Positions 1 through 8,295 of a stretch of DNA of 64,000 bases are shown here, piece after piece (positions within the stretch are counted from its first letter, which is position 1; every line of letters starts with the position of its first letter). Position numbers and translations under genes: made by a program. The stretch comes from Microbotryum silenes-acaulis. Taxonomy: Eukaryota > Basidiomycota > Microbotryomycetes > Microbotryales > Microbotryaceae. Where the stretch lies: positions 868,001 through 932,000 of the forward strand of contig QPFY01000005.1 of assembly GCA_003665825.1 (NCBI GenBank), in the 5' to 3' direction. The notes under the pieces were generated by a model, which worked only from the letters and a program-made list of their open reading frames with translations, had not been told where the DNA came from and searched no databases.

Positions 1-745
1 ACACCGCAAGCGAGCATGAATAACAACGTCTGACATGTATGCGCGTTGGTCAGCATACAAGTTGTCCTGTAGTGGCTTGAGTGGGCTCCAGCTCCAGTCT
101 AATTCAGACTGAAACGCAACCGCCGCGACCAACGTTTCCATCGTTCGACAAACAAAGACGCCGCAAGCGTTGCCATCGGGCTGTCGCGTAAACTCTGTCC
201 TAGGCATCAAGTCTCCCTTCTTCGGTACTCGCGGTTTCACGATCACTCGCTCCCACTCTGCGTACGGGATTGTGGGACGGTCACTGCCTCCGGTGACGCG
301 AGGGATGGGTCCTTCTGCCCGAGCCGTGAGGAAAGGAACGATGTTCTGCGATCATCAGCTCGGCGGATTATAGTCAGCCTATCAGGTAAGCGGGATCCAC
401 ACAAGTCGCTTCTCCCTCTCACCTTCAAACAATTGGAATTTTTTTGTTCCGGCGATGGAATGTTCGGGTCGTCTACGCTTTCTTTAGATCGCCGCAGCGA
501 GTCATAGAAGCGGAAGGTGTGGTCGGACAGACGGGCCTCAACAAGCACCCAATGACCGGGCACAATGTCAGGTGATCCGCCGGATGCTGATGGAAAGAGA
601 TCGATGGAGCACCGTGAGATGTTTTTACTACGGCGAGACAACGTTCCTATTTGCAGGCTGTCCATTCGTGCTCCTGTTCCGGTTGGTTTCGCCAATGAAG
701 GATAGGAGGAGGATCGGTGAGGAAGGATTTTGTCAGTTTTGCTTT
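1..745 (-). CDS. Ulp1-like (peptidase C48) cysteine protease, C-terminal part, truncated by window edge
   Basis: On the minus strand one exon (about 745 to 405) encodes GHWVLVEA followed by FRFYDSL, which match the catalytic His and Asp blocks of Ulp1/SENP SUMO proteases. After a GTGAGA donor near 410 and an acceptor near 215, a second exon encodes QPDGNACGVFVCR, the Gln oxyanion and catalytic Cys block. The frame then runs open to the left edge (…LDWSWSPLKPLQDN…, then …YMSDVVIHARLRC), so the C-terminus is outside the window. The family cleaves SUMO-like conjugates. In fungi such domains occur both in host desumoylases and in DNA-transposon accessory ORFs. The nearby LINE and Helitron-like elements make a mobile-element origin plausible but unproven. 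The start codon and the join to the upstream open frame at 781-1518 are unresolved. Confidence 0.65.
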
Positions 746-780
746 CTAATCAGCAACTTCAACTAGCCATCAATGACTGC

Positions 781-1518
781 TTATGCTTGGAACCAGTATC
801 GACATACTTCGGTGGCCATGTACAGAGGAAGCTTGAGAATTGGTATGGTGTCCTTGAGCGTCCATTCATCTGCTTTCCTTCGGTCGCCAAGAATCAGCGG
901 CCATTGCCCGTAGTCGGCTTTCTCTTCCGCCGACCAGAGGCGGTTCGACGACATGATCGCTTGACGTTTGGCTTGCATTGTGTCATACTCCAGCTGTAGA
1001 TGGTTGGGTGCACAATTTTCGAGGAGGTTGACGACTTGGCGCAGTCGATCCATGGCTTCTTCGCCGCCATCGGAGGAGCTGGCTTCGGAGTCGTCGACGG
1101 CGGGGTCTGAGTCGGCGTTCGAGTCGACATCGTCGGAGCAGCCCTCAGGAGTCATTGATATTTGATTGGAGTGCGTCACTGAGGGAGATTGGTCAATGAT
1201 ATCGGGTTCTCGCTGGCCCAAGTCTTTCTTCTGGGTAGACGTAGTCGAGGACATCTGGGAGGTGCCACGTGGAGGTGGGCTGGTCATGTCGATTGGTCGG
1301 GTCCCAATGCGGGGTCGGCCACCCTTGTTCTGGAGCGTTGCATTCATCTGCTGACTGGACATGACGTATGAGTTTTGGAACCAAGGCGAGCATCGGTCGA
1401 TGGCAACGGATGGCAGGAACTGGCGTGGCGCGGTGAACATGAGTCGAAAGTAGAAGTAGGCGCTTGGCGCGACGCGACGCGTCAAGCAGGCTACGTGCAC
1501 CCAGACAAAATTGAGCAC
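781..1518 (-). CDS. Acidic/Ser-rich hypothetical protein, possible N-terminal part of the Ulp1-like gene
   Basis: This minus-strand open frame encodes up to 245 residues. The first ATG giving a sensible start is about 50 residues in (MSSQQMNAT). The protein is low-complexity with a Ser/Asp/Glu-rich stretch (VDDSEASSSDGGEEAMD) and then a helical segment (RLRQVVNLLENCAPNHLQLE). Its end, ADEWTLKDTI, vaguely recalls the Trp-Leu-x-Asp block that opens Ulp1 catalytic domains, and it lies just upstream of the protease exons. I could not find a splice pair that joins the two in frame, so the link is inference. No other family was recognised. Confidence 0.35.
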   Translation of the reverse strand: MLNFVWVHVACLTRRVAPSAYFYFRLMFTAPRQFLPSVAIDRCSPWFQNSYVMSSQQMNATLQNKGGRPRIGTRPIDMTSPPPRGTSQMSSTTSTQKKDLGQREPDIIDQSPSVTHSNQISMTPEGCSDDVDSNADSDPAVDDSEASSSDGGEEAMDRLRQVVNLLENCAPNHLQLEYDTMQAKRQAIMSSNRLWSAEEKADYGQWPLILGDRRKADEWTLKDTIPILKLPLYMATEVCRYWFQA

Positions 1519-1980
1519 TGAGGTCGCTGGCGGCGATGCGCGGCTGTGCAGTGGATGCAGGGCCTACTTTGCTTGGGCAGTGACACGCATTATCGGATCA
1601 CTTGACTCGTTGTAGTACCCAGTACAAGAAAGAGTGAATATTTCGATGCCTGGGGGTCTTCGTCGAGCCCGGGGGGGGTGGGGGGGAGTACGGGCACGAT
1701 TTTCAACTACATGAGATCCGGGTGAGAGTGCGTCTTACCAAGTGTGGACGTACTTGGTGGTCATGTAAAAGGGCTCGTCAAGTTTCAGTGTGATACATGG
1801 CATACTACATGAGATACAGCGGATTGCCCAGCTACACGGTGGTAGATGCACCATCCTTAATTGGTAAACGCACCTTTCTTCCGGAGCAAACGCACCAAAC
1901 TTGCGCGAAGAATGCACCATTTGTAAATGAACTTTGCACCTTTCTACCGGGGTAGATGCGTCAAGCTTCAACGGGGGTAA
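1519..1980. other. Non-coding stretch with degenerate short repeats
   Basis: No gene is visible. It contains a G-rich run near 1670-1686 and, from 1860 to 1985, several loosely repeated short units around the words aaacgcac and atgcacca, ending directly at the LINE reading frame. A stop codon at 1978-1980 closes the LINE frame upstream. Confidence 0.5.
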
Positions 1981-4960
1981 ACGCACTCAATGGTTGTGGC
2001 ACGGTTCCAAGTGCTGGGCGCAATCGACATCGGTCCGGGCAAATTCAAGCTGGGTTTGCACGTGATCGAGTGCGACGCGACCTGCGAGTACCTCACTTCC
2101 ATTGTCCGCACCCTTTACAACGAAGCCCTCCTCCAGACGCCCAACGATCCACCAGCAGCTTGGACGTCCACCAAACACCGCCTGCTGCCCGAGCTGCAGG
2201 CTCTGGCCCGGACGTTCGCTCGGTTTCGACGTGGAGGGTCGGAGCAAGAGAGGGCTGACCACTCGCGCTACGGCGCGGCGCTGCGGTCCCGCCTCGACCC
2301 ATCTCTGGCGGGTCCCTCTTCCATCTTCATCCGCCTGCGCAAAGTGCGAGCATCCGACCTCATCCCTTCGCTCACGGTCAACGATGTTGTTCATTCCGAC
2401 CCTGATTCGATGCTTGGAGCGGCCAGCGACTACTTCGAGCGGGTCTATGAGGACCGCCCCATCGATGACGTGGCCCTGAAGGCGATCATCGACGGCCTCG
2501 CTTCAACTCGCCTCTCCCCCGCGGACTCACTCAAGCTCGAGGAAGCGTACCCGTTGGAGGAGATGACAAAGGCTCAAGAGGCGTGTAAGTCGAACTCTTC
2601 GCCAGGGCCTGACGGCCTCCCGGTTGAGTTCTATCGCGCTACGTGGCCGGCCACTGGCCCGATTCTTCGAGACGTCATCAACTCGATCCCCACCGAGGCC
2701 CGTCAGCCTGGACCTCTTCCCCGCAACACCGCCCACATCCATCTCATCCACAAACGCGGCGAGAGGGATCAGCTCTCGAACAAACGCCCCATATCGCTCA
2801 TCAATGCGGACGAGCGCATCATCTCGCAAGCCCACAACCAGCGCCTCGCTCCCTTGCTCGAGTCCCTGATCGGCCCAACCCAACGTGGCTTTGTTCCGAA
2901 CCGTTGGATCGGCACGAACATCGCTGAGGTCCAGTGTCTCATGGACCCTGGACTTCCGGGCTCAACACCCGTGTCCGGCATGCTAGCGGTGATGGACTTT
3001 GAAAAGGCTTACGATCGTCTTTCCCACGCGTACCTTGATGCAGTCCTCTGCGCCGTTGGCCTCGGCCCCAAAGCCCGCCAATGGTACCGAGCGACCTACA
3101 CCAACCAATCCGCGTCGATCTTCCTCAACGGTTGGCTCTCTGCCGCTTTCGACATCCTGTCGGGCGTTCGGCAAGGTGATCCTCTGGCTCCGTCTCTCTT
3201 CGTTCTGGCGATCGAAGGTTTTGCCTGTCAGATTCGATTGAGAGTTAAGGGCATCGAGATTGCGGGCCTCCAAAACATTCGAGAACTCCTCTTTGCCGAC
3301 GACGCTTGCTGCGCACTCCACAACCTCTCGGACCTCGACCACCTCAATCGGGCGACCGAGCTTTACGAACGGGCAAGTGCCAGCAAGCTCAGCAACGCCA
3401 AATCTTTCCTCTACCCCCTCGGAGCTTTTCGGGATCGGCCAATCGCCCCAGATCTCGGGACCTGGCGTCTCAGCGATTCGCAGTTTCGCTACCTTGGTAT
3501 TCAGGTCGGGGTGGAGATCGCCGAGGATGCGGGCTGGGAAGATGTCAAGGCCTCGACCATCGCTCGGATACGCTCAATTCCGATGTACGATCTCCCATAT
3601 GCAGCCAAGTGTTCGATCATCAACATCTACTGCTACACAAAGATCCTGTACTACAGCCGATTCCTCCCCGCCCCCAAGAGCGTTGTCAAGGAGATCGAGG
3701 AGGCCGCCATGCTCGCCATTCACGGTCGAGCTTCGGATGGTACTCAGCGACGTCCGAAGGTCTCCCGGTCGCGCCTCTGCACCCCTCTCGATCACGGCGG
3801 CTTCGGCTTGATTGATCTGCCTTGGCGTCTAGCGATCGATCACGCGAAGTGGGTCTTCCAGCTCCGGGCCCCGGACGGCTGCTTCACACGCCACCTCTTC
3901 GACATCCGCATTCGCCTCCAGGCACCGAACCAACCAACCCCTTTCACCTTGTCCAGACCGGCCCCCAACCAGCATCGTCGCCCTTGGATCTGGATCTGGT
4001 GGGCATACTTTTGCCATCCTCCCCCTAAGTGGGACCATGCGGTGAGAAAGACGAGAAAACTTATTCCTGCACGTTGGGTCCGATACTTCGAAGCCTGGGC
4101 GTCGGTGACCACGCTCAATCCCCCGGAACTCTCCAAGAGCCAGAACCTCGAGCAATGGGCGACGCACGTACTCTACTTCCCAGCGGGCCACGGAATACAA
4201 CTCTCGGTAAACCCGACGCTTTTTCGAGGGCCCGATGGCGAGGTGATGACCCCGTCTTCGTTTGTGAACGCGTCCAAACGCCACCAAGTCTTCATCTTCC
4301 CTCCTATCTTCCCCAAGGGACACCAGAAGGTATTCGATCTGCCTGAGCAACGTTGGAACGCTTGGTGGAAGGCTTTGCGCAAGGTTCGCCGGGTTCACTC
4401 GGACGCCGAGGATACCGGCCACCTTCTCTCCCTGGGGTCCCTCCATCCGGGCAGCCAAGTCGCCTCCCCAACCAGCCCTCACCCCAACAATCGATCTGCC
4501 TCCTGTGTGATGTGCCTCTCGGAAGCACCCGAGTGCCTGGCCCACCTCGCGGTCGGCTGCCCATTCGCCCGGCGTCTCTGGTCTGCTCTGTCCCCGACCC
4601 CCCACCCAGTCTTTGTGGACTTTGTATGTCCGGTCGTGTCTCGCTCGGAACGTCGACTTGTCGAACTACGAGTCCTCTTCTTTCACTCGATCTGGAAGCT
4701 CTGTCGCCGTCGCCGATTCTCGTCGGATCTTTTGGAACCGATCGCCGAAACGGACTTCGAGGGGCTTCGAGCTTCTATTCAGGAGTCCAAGGGTCGCCTA
4801 GTGTCTCTGTAAGCCACCAAAGGGGGTTTTAGTGGGTATGGTTGATCCTGGTTCAGGGTCAATGAGTCCTACACTACTGGCTTCTGCCAGTGTGCGTAAC
4901 AGCATTCCCTCCGACTTTTCCGAAGATTTCTAGGTATTAATTTAATATAATTATGCTGTT
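1981..4960 (+). mobile_element. 5'-truncated LINE insertion with 3' untranslated tail
   Basis: The element body is the reverse transcriptase frame plus about 150 bases of 3' sequence up to an A/T-rich tail (taggtattaatttaatataa near 4932). The 5' boundary falls at the endonuclease/RT border. Precise ends and target-site duplication could not be fixed because no empty site is available; simple micro-repeats (ccttaaaactat twice, 4980-5010) follow the tail. Confidence 0.7.
1990..4812 (+). CDS. LINE (non-LTR retrotransposon) reverse transcriptase, endonuclease domain missing
   Basis: The uninterrupted 940-residue frame carries a non-LTR reverse transcriptase. Fingers motif SSPGPDGLPVEFY lies at about residue 202, RPISLINADERI at about 260, AVMDFEKAYDRL (first catalytic Asp) at about 335, SGVRQGDPLAPSLF at about 390 and the catalytic FADD at about 434. 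A C-terminal CCHC-like knuckle (C-x2-C-x7-H-x4-C) lies at about 839-857. The first residues (GPGKFKLGLHVIECD) correspond to the linker that normally follows the APE endonuclease, so about 250 N-terminal residues of a full ORF2 are absent. The family copies itself by target-primed reverse transcription, which typically leaves 5'-truncated copies. The lack of stops suggests a young insertion. The clade (Tad-like or L1-like) is not certain. Confidence 0.92.
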   Translation: MVVARFQVLGAIDIGPGKFKLGLHVIECDATCEYLTSIVRTLYNEALLQTPNDPPAAWTSTKHRLLPELQALARTFARFRRGGSEQERADHSRYGAALRSRLDPSLAGPSSIFIRLRKVRASDLIPSLTVNDVVHSDPDSMLGAASDYFERVYEDRPIDDVALKAIIDGLASTRLSPADSLKLEEAYPLEEMTKAQEACKSNSSPGPDGLPVEFYRATWPATGPILRDVINSIPTEARQPGPLPRNTAHIHLIHKRGERDQLSNKRPISLINADERIISQAHNQRLAPLLESLIGPTQRGFVPNRWIGTNIAEVQCLMDPGLPGSTPVSGMLAVMDFEKAYDRLSHAYLDAVLCAVGLGPKARQWYRATYTNQSASIFLNGWLSAAFDILSGVRQGDPLAPSLFVLAIEGFACQIRLRVKGIEIAGLQNIRELLFADDACCALHNLSDLDHLNRATELYERASASKLSNAKSFLYPLGAFRDRPIAPDLGTWRLSDSQFRYLGIQVGVEIAEDAGWEDVKASTIARIRSIPMYDLPYAAKCSIINIYCYTKILYYSRFLPAPKSVVKEIEEAAMLAIHGRASDGTQRRPKVSRSRLCTPLDHGGFGLIDLPWRLAIDHAKWVFQLRAPDGCFTRHLFDIRIRLQAPNQPTPFTLSRPAPNQHRRPWIWIWWAYFCHPPPKWDHAVRKTRKLIPARWVRYFEAWASVTTLNPPELSKSQNLEQWATHVLYFPAGHGIQLSVNPTLFRGPDGEVMTPSSFVNASKRHQVFIFPPIFPKGHQKVFDLPEQRWNAWWKALRKVRRVHSDAEDTGHLLSLGSLHPGSQVASPTSPHPNNRSASCVMCLSEAPECLAHLAVGCPFARRLWSALSPTPHPVFVDFVCPVVSRSERRLVELRVLFFHSIWKLCRRRRFSSDLLEPIAETDFEGLRASIQESKGRLVSL

Positions 4961-5014
4961 AATGAAGTCTATCATCAAATCCTTAAAACTATATCCTTAA
5001 AACTATCTTCTCTA

Positions 5015-5243
5015 TCTTCTCTTCTTCTCTATCTACTAAAGACGTAACGGGAGACAAAGAACGTCAAAGAACGTCAGAGAACGGGAGACAAACCACGTAG
5101 ACAAACCACGTGGCGTGACGTCATAGCCAGCTCTCGGTTCACCGCGTCCCAGCTAGCTAGCGCTGTTTCCGTTTCGCCTACGTTCGCCGAGGTTCCATTT
5201 CCTACGGTGGGAGGTGGCGCGCGGAGCGCGCCGCCGCACCTAG
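5015..5243 (+). mobile_element. Short non-autonomous Helitron-like element, copy 1
   Basis: The 3' end has the classic Helitron arrangement: a GC hairpin (ggcgcgc/gcgcgcc pairing at about 5216-5232), a few bases, then CTAG followed by T (CTAG at 5240-5243). The 5' side has a TC-rich start ending in tctctatctactaaag (5027-5040), similar to TCTCTA-type Helitron starts preceded by A; the exact first base is 5015 or 5032. It carries no coding frame. It shares 5051-5169 with copy 2 and the same terminal hairpin, which marks both as members of one family needing transposase from elsewhere. Confidence 0.6.
5051..5169. repeat. 119-bp direct repeat, left unit (partner 5352-5470)
   Basis: Begins gagacaaagaacgtcaaag and ends gcgctgtttc. 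The partner at 5352-5470 has the same length with a single visible substitution (t/c in cggttcaccg versus cggtccaccg). The spacing is 301 bases. Confidence 0.9.
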
Positions 5244-5345
5244 TTTTATTTTTATTTTTATATTTATATATATATTATATATTTATATATATATAATAAT
5301 TATATATTTATTTATATTTTATATATATATATAATAATAATAAAC
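5244..5345. repeat. A/T-rich low-complexity tract
   Basis: About 100 bases of nearly pure A and T (tttatttttatttttat, then tata runs and ataataataa) separate the two Helitron-like copies. Both elements appear to sit in such A/T-rich targets, as expected for Helitron insertion between A and T. Confidence 0.85.
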
Positions 5346-5736
5346 GTCGTCGAGACAAAGAACGTCAAAGAACGTCAGAGAACGGGAGACAAACCACGTA
5401 GACAAACCACGTGGCGTGACGTCATAGCCAGCTCTCGGTCCACCGCGTCCCAGCTAGCTAGCGCTGTTTCAGAATGGTTCGGACAGCCACAGGTCGTTTC
5501 GTCTACGTTCGCCGAGGTTCCATTTCCCATCAAAGCAGCCTGGCACATGACCCTCTGTTGCCACCGGTTCTCGGCGCTCCCGAAGGCTAGGAGCCAGAGG
5601 TTGTTTCGCCAACGTTCGCTGACGTTCGCCGGCGTTCCATAATTGGCGAAGTCACGTCGACGTCGACGTTATCAAATGTTACAGAACTGCTGATTTTCAA
5701 TGTGAGGTGGCGCGCGGAGCGCGCCGCCGAACCTAG
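5346..5736 (+). mobile_element. Short non-autonomous Helitron-like element, copy 2
   Basis: It repeats copy 1 at 5352-5470 (119 bases, one visible mismatch) and at 5496-5527, then contains about 175 bases absent from copy 1. It ends with the same hairpin and CTAG (5733-5736) followed by T. Copy 1 therefore looks like an internally shortened derivative. No protein is encoded; the short open frames here are not supported. Confidence 0.6.
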
Positions 5737-6772
5737 TAAAAATAAAAATAAACGCGCCCGCATAATTGGTAATTGCACCATTTGCTCGCGGCATTATGTA
5801 TGGATGCTAGATAATAAGAGCGAGGACCCTCAGGAGTTTCATCCTTGCCCTTGGACGTCTTCCCGATCACGTCATACTTCTCATGTTTTCTACCAGGTAG
5901 TCTTGGCCAAAGCCCGATCGTTCATGCATGGTTTGACGGGGTATGCCTCGAGAAGGAACTGGCGTCCTGAACGGTCGGCCTTCTTCCGCCGGGCAGGCAG
6001 GGGTCAGACCTGAGGCAGCTGTCTGCCATGCCACACCGCACGCAACCGAGCAGGATTCTCCGAACACAAAGTGATCAAATATCATTCTAAGCCAAGATCC
6101 AGCTTTTCCCCCTCCTTCCCTATGTGCCGTCCTCCGATCCCTTCCAACGCCGCTTCACTAGCTCCCCACATTTTTTTTTGCTTTTAAAAAAGTTGTGTTG
6201 TTCCAAGTTGTTATGGAGCCGAGATCCTCCTGCTTCTCACAGGCCATGAATCACTGCCCACAACATGTGCAAGCGCAACAATTTCACGGATGAATCGTCC
6301 CTTACCTTTGAACTTTGCCAAACTGAACACCACTGCCCGAGTCGTCCGCAGAGGCGGGAGCTTAGCAGCCTACGCAACGCTGTCTGCAAGCAACTGAGTT
6401 GGGGCTTTAGGGGAGGGAGAAGGCAACGATCTTTCAGCTTGCTGAGCACATCATTCCAGGCCACGCAGTAGAGCCCGAGAGCCAACGGAACAGCTCAGTT
6501 CTTACTTCGAGCCGCAGCCAGCGAGGCATTGGCTGTAGAGTAAAGTAAATGCAGAATACCCGGGTTAGATTGAGGGCGAAGACGTAGGATGGGCGTTCTC
6601 CTCCCGCGAGCAGAAGGACGAACCGGCACTCCTGGCTAAGAACTGGGGCGGCACCATTGGGCTTGTCAACAAGAGCCTCACTTTGATGAGGGAAACGCAC
6701 AAATAATATTGTTGAATGTATGAGCACTCGCGTTGACTAAGGCAACGGACATCGATCAGGAGATGGGCTCAC
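5737..6772. other. About 1 kb without a convincing gene
   Basis: Contains a T-run at 6172-6179 and short open frames with no family resemblance. The minus strand from 6730 to 6265 may hold downstream exons of the secreted-protein gene starting at 6846, since plausible short introns can be drawn, but no chain of exons was convincing. Confidence 0.4.
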
Positions 6773-6846
6773 CTGCCAGTGGGAACGACCCCGCCGATGA
6801 CGGTAGCGATGAGTGAGGCAACGAGGATAAGGATGGAGGAGCGCAT
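6773..6846 (-). CDS. First exon of a probable small secreted protein
   Basis: On the minus strand an ATG at 6846 opens the signal-peptide-like MRSSILILVASLIATVIGG, directly followed by VVPTG and a good donor (cag|GTGAGC at 6772). The hydrophobic core of about 15 residues and small residues before VVP fit a signal peptidase site. The mature protein would be encoded further left, but those exons could not be traced. Function is unknown. Confidence 0.4.
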
Positions 6847-7168
6847 GTTGGAGGAAGTCTCAGTAAAAGTGAGGATTGGTGGTTGGAAGTGGAAGTGGAT
6901 GAAGAGTGAAGAGATGTGACGAGTAAGAGAGAGAGAGACTCGGTAGTGGGTGCCGCAGTTTTACGGTGCGATGAGTGGGAGCAAGCGGGACCGAACCAGT
7001 TTATTTTTCCGGTCTCAACGGTCCCGAAGGGGGGCCGTCTCCTCTCGCTCGGGGATCTGACTAACGCTTGCGGCCCAACTAGCAAAATAAAGCGTTGCAA
7101 GTACTGAGATCGAACTTCACCGGAAGTGTGATCCGACGAGACTTCGATCCACTCCGATGCGGACCACC

Positions 7169-7195
7169 AATTTAGGTGTTTTTCCCACCTAAATT
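7169..7195. repeat. Small inverted repeat
   Basis: aatttaggtg and cacctaaatt are perfect 10-base complements around a 7-base loop (tttttcc), with partial extension of the stem on both sides. The role is unknown. Confidence 0.6.
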
Positions 7196-7199
7196 TGGT

Positions 7200-8295
7200 A
7201 ACCATCGGCTCTTTTGGGAGCGACTTGCGTCTGCTCACTGACTGAGAGGGCTTGCGAGCTCAACCAGACTGGTATCGCATTGGCAAAAAAAAACAGAGAG
7301 GTATGCTATTTGTTATCTACTCCGCAGGCTGCTGAGCATATGCATGCTGAGGACCACAATGTCTTACGGTGATGCGGAATTGGATGAGCGGACCGGGAGC
7401 GATGTCGGCAGACTCGGTGTCTCGGGAGTCAGAAGTCCGGTTGGCCAAGAGTGGCGCTTCACATGCTTCACATGACACCCGTTGAAGCTCCGATAGTCAC
7501 TGAATCTTGGATTCTGAGTCGTAAATTCCAGCTAGTTTTAAAGACAGAACCTGACAAAGCCTAGAGGGACACCCACCCATTCAAATTATGGGCCCCCTGT
7601 GGTCGCTAGACAAGGAAGTCCTGACGCAAGACTCTGACGAAAGTATCTCAGCAACACTTTGTCGCTCTTCTTCCCGGATGGGCCAGGGCTTAGCGGACGA
7701 ATTAGGCTCGGGTTGGGATGCGTCACCGGATGCCTCCCGGTAATGGCCGACTTAGTGCAACGATTTCCGACAGGAAGCATCATTAGCGGCCTCCTGTCGC
7801 GGAGAACCGGGAGTAGCGACATGATGGCCGAAACTTAGACCGAGTTCGCCAATCTGGGGTGATTGGCCGGCGTGACGGCGTCGGTCTCTTAGCTATGTCG
7901 TGCCGGAGCGACTTTGTTCGGGTTCGTGAAGACAGTCGGAGGTCCGTGGTAGGCTGTGCCAATGTAGAGAGCTTAGTCCCATAATCCCATTGCGCTCATT
8001 TCAGCTCCCGCAGTCACGAGATCTGCCTTTGTCCCTCAGCCTCGTCTGCGTGAAAGCACCAATGAACGGCAATATACGAAAAAAGAAGTGCAGTGACCTC
8101 CTATATTGTCCTTACATCCCCTCCTGGCCGAATGAAGCAAAAGAGTGGTGATTAAATAGCTGGGTTCGGGACTGCCATGCTCGAGAGCAGGGGGGCGGCA
8201 ACGTGGGGTGATCGTGCCAGCGGTTGACGATGGCATATCGCGAAAGTGGGGCTCAGCTTTGACTTCGTCGTGCTATCTATCGACGACTCCAATTC
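7200..8295. other. Intergenic stretch, no gene seen
   Basis: No conserved coding frame on either strand. Short frames at 7586-7822 and 8036-8236 lack family signals. The last few hundred bases are presumably the promoter and leader of the amidohydrolase gene. Confidence 0.5.

Noticed and set aside
3829..4605. Minus-strand 258-codon frame within the LINE
   Set aside because: Antisense of the RT frame's C-terminal region; no motif.
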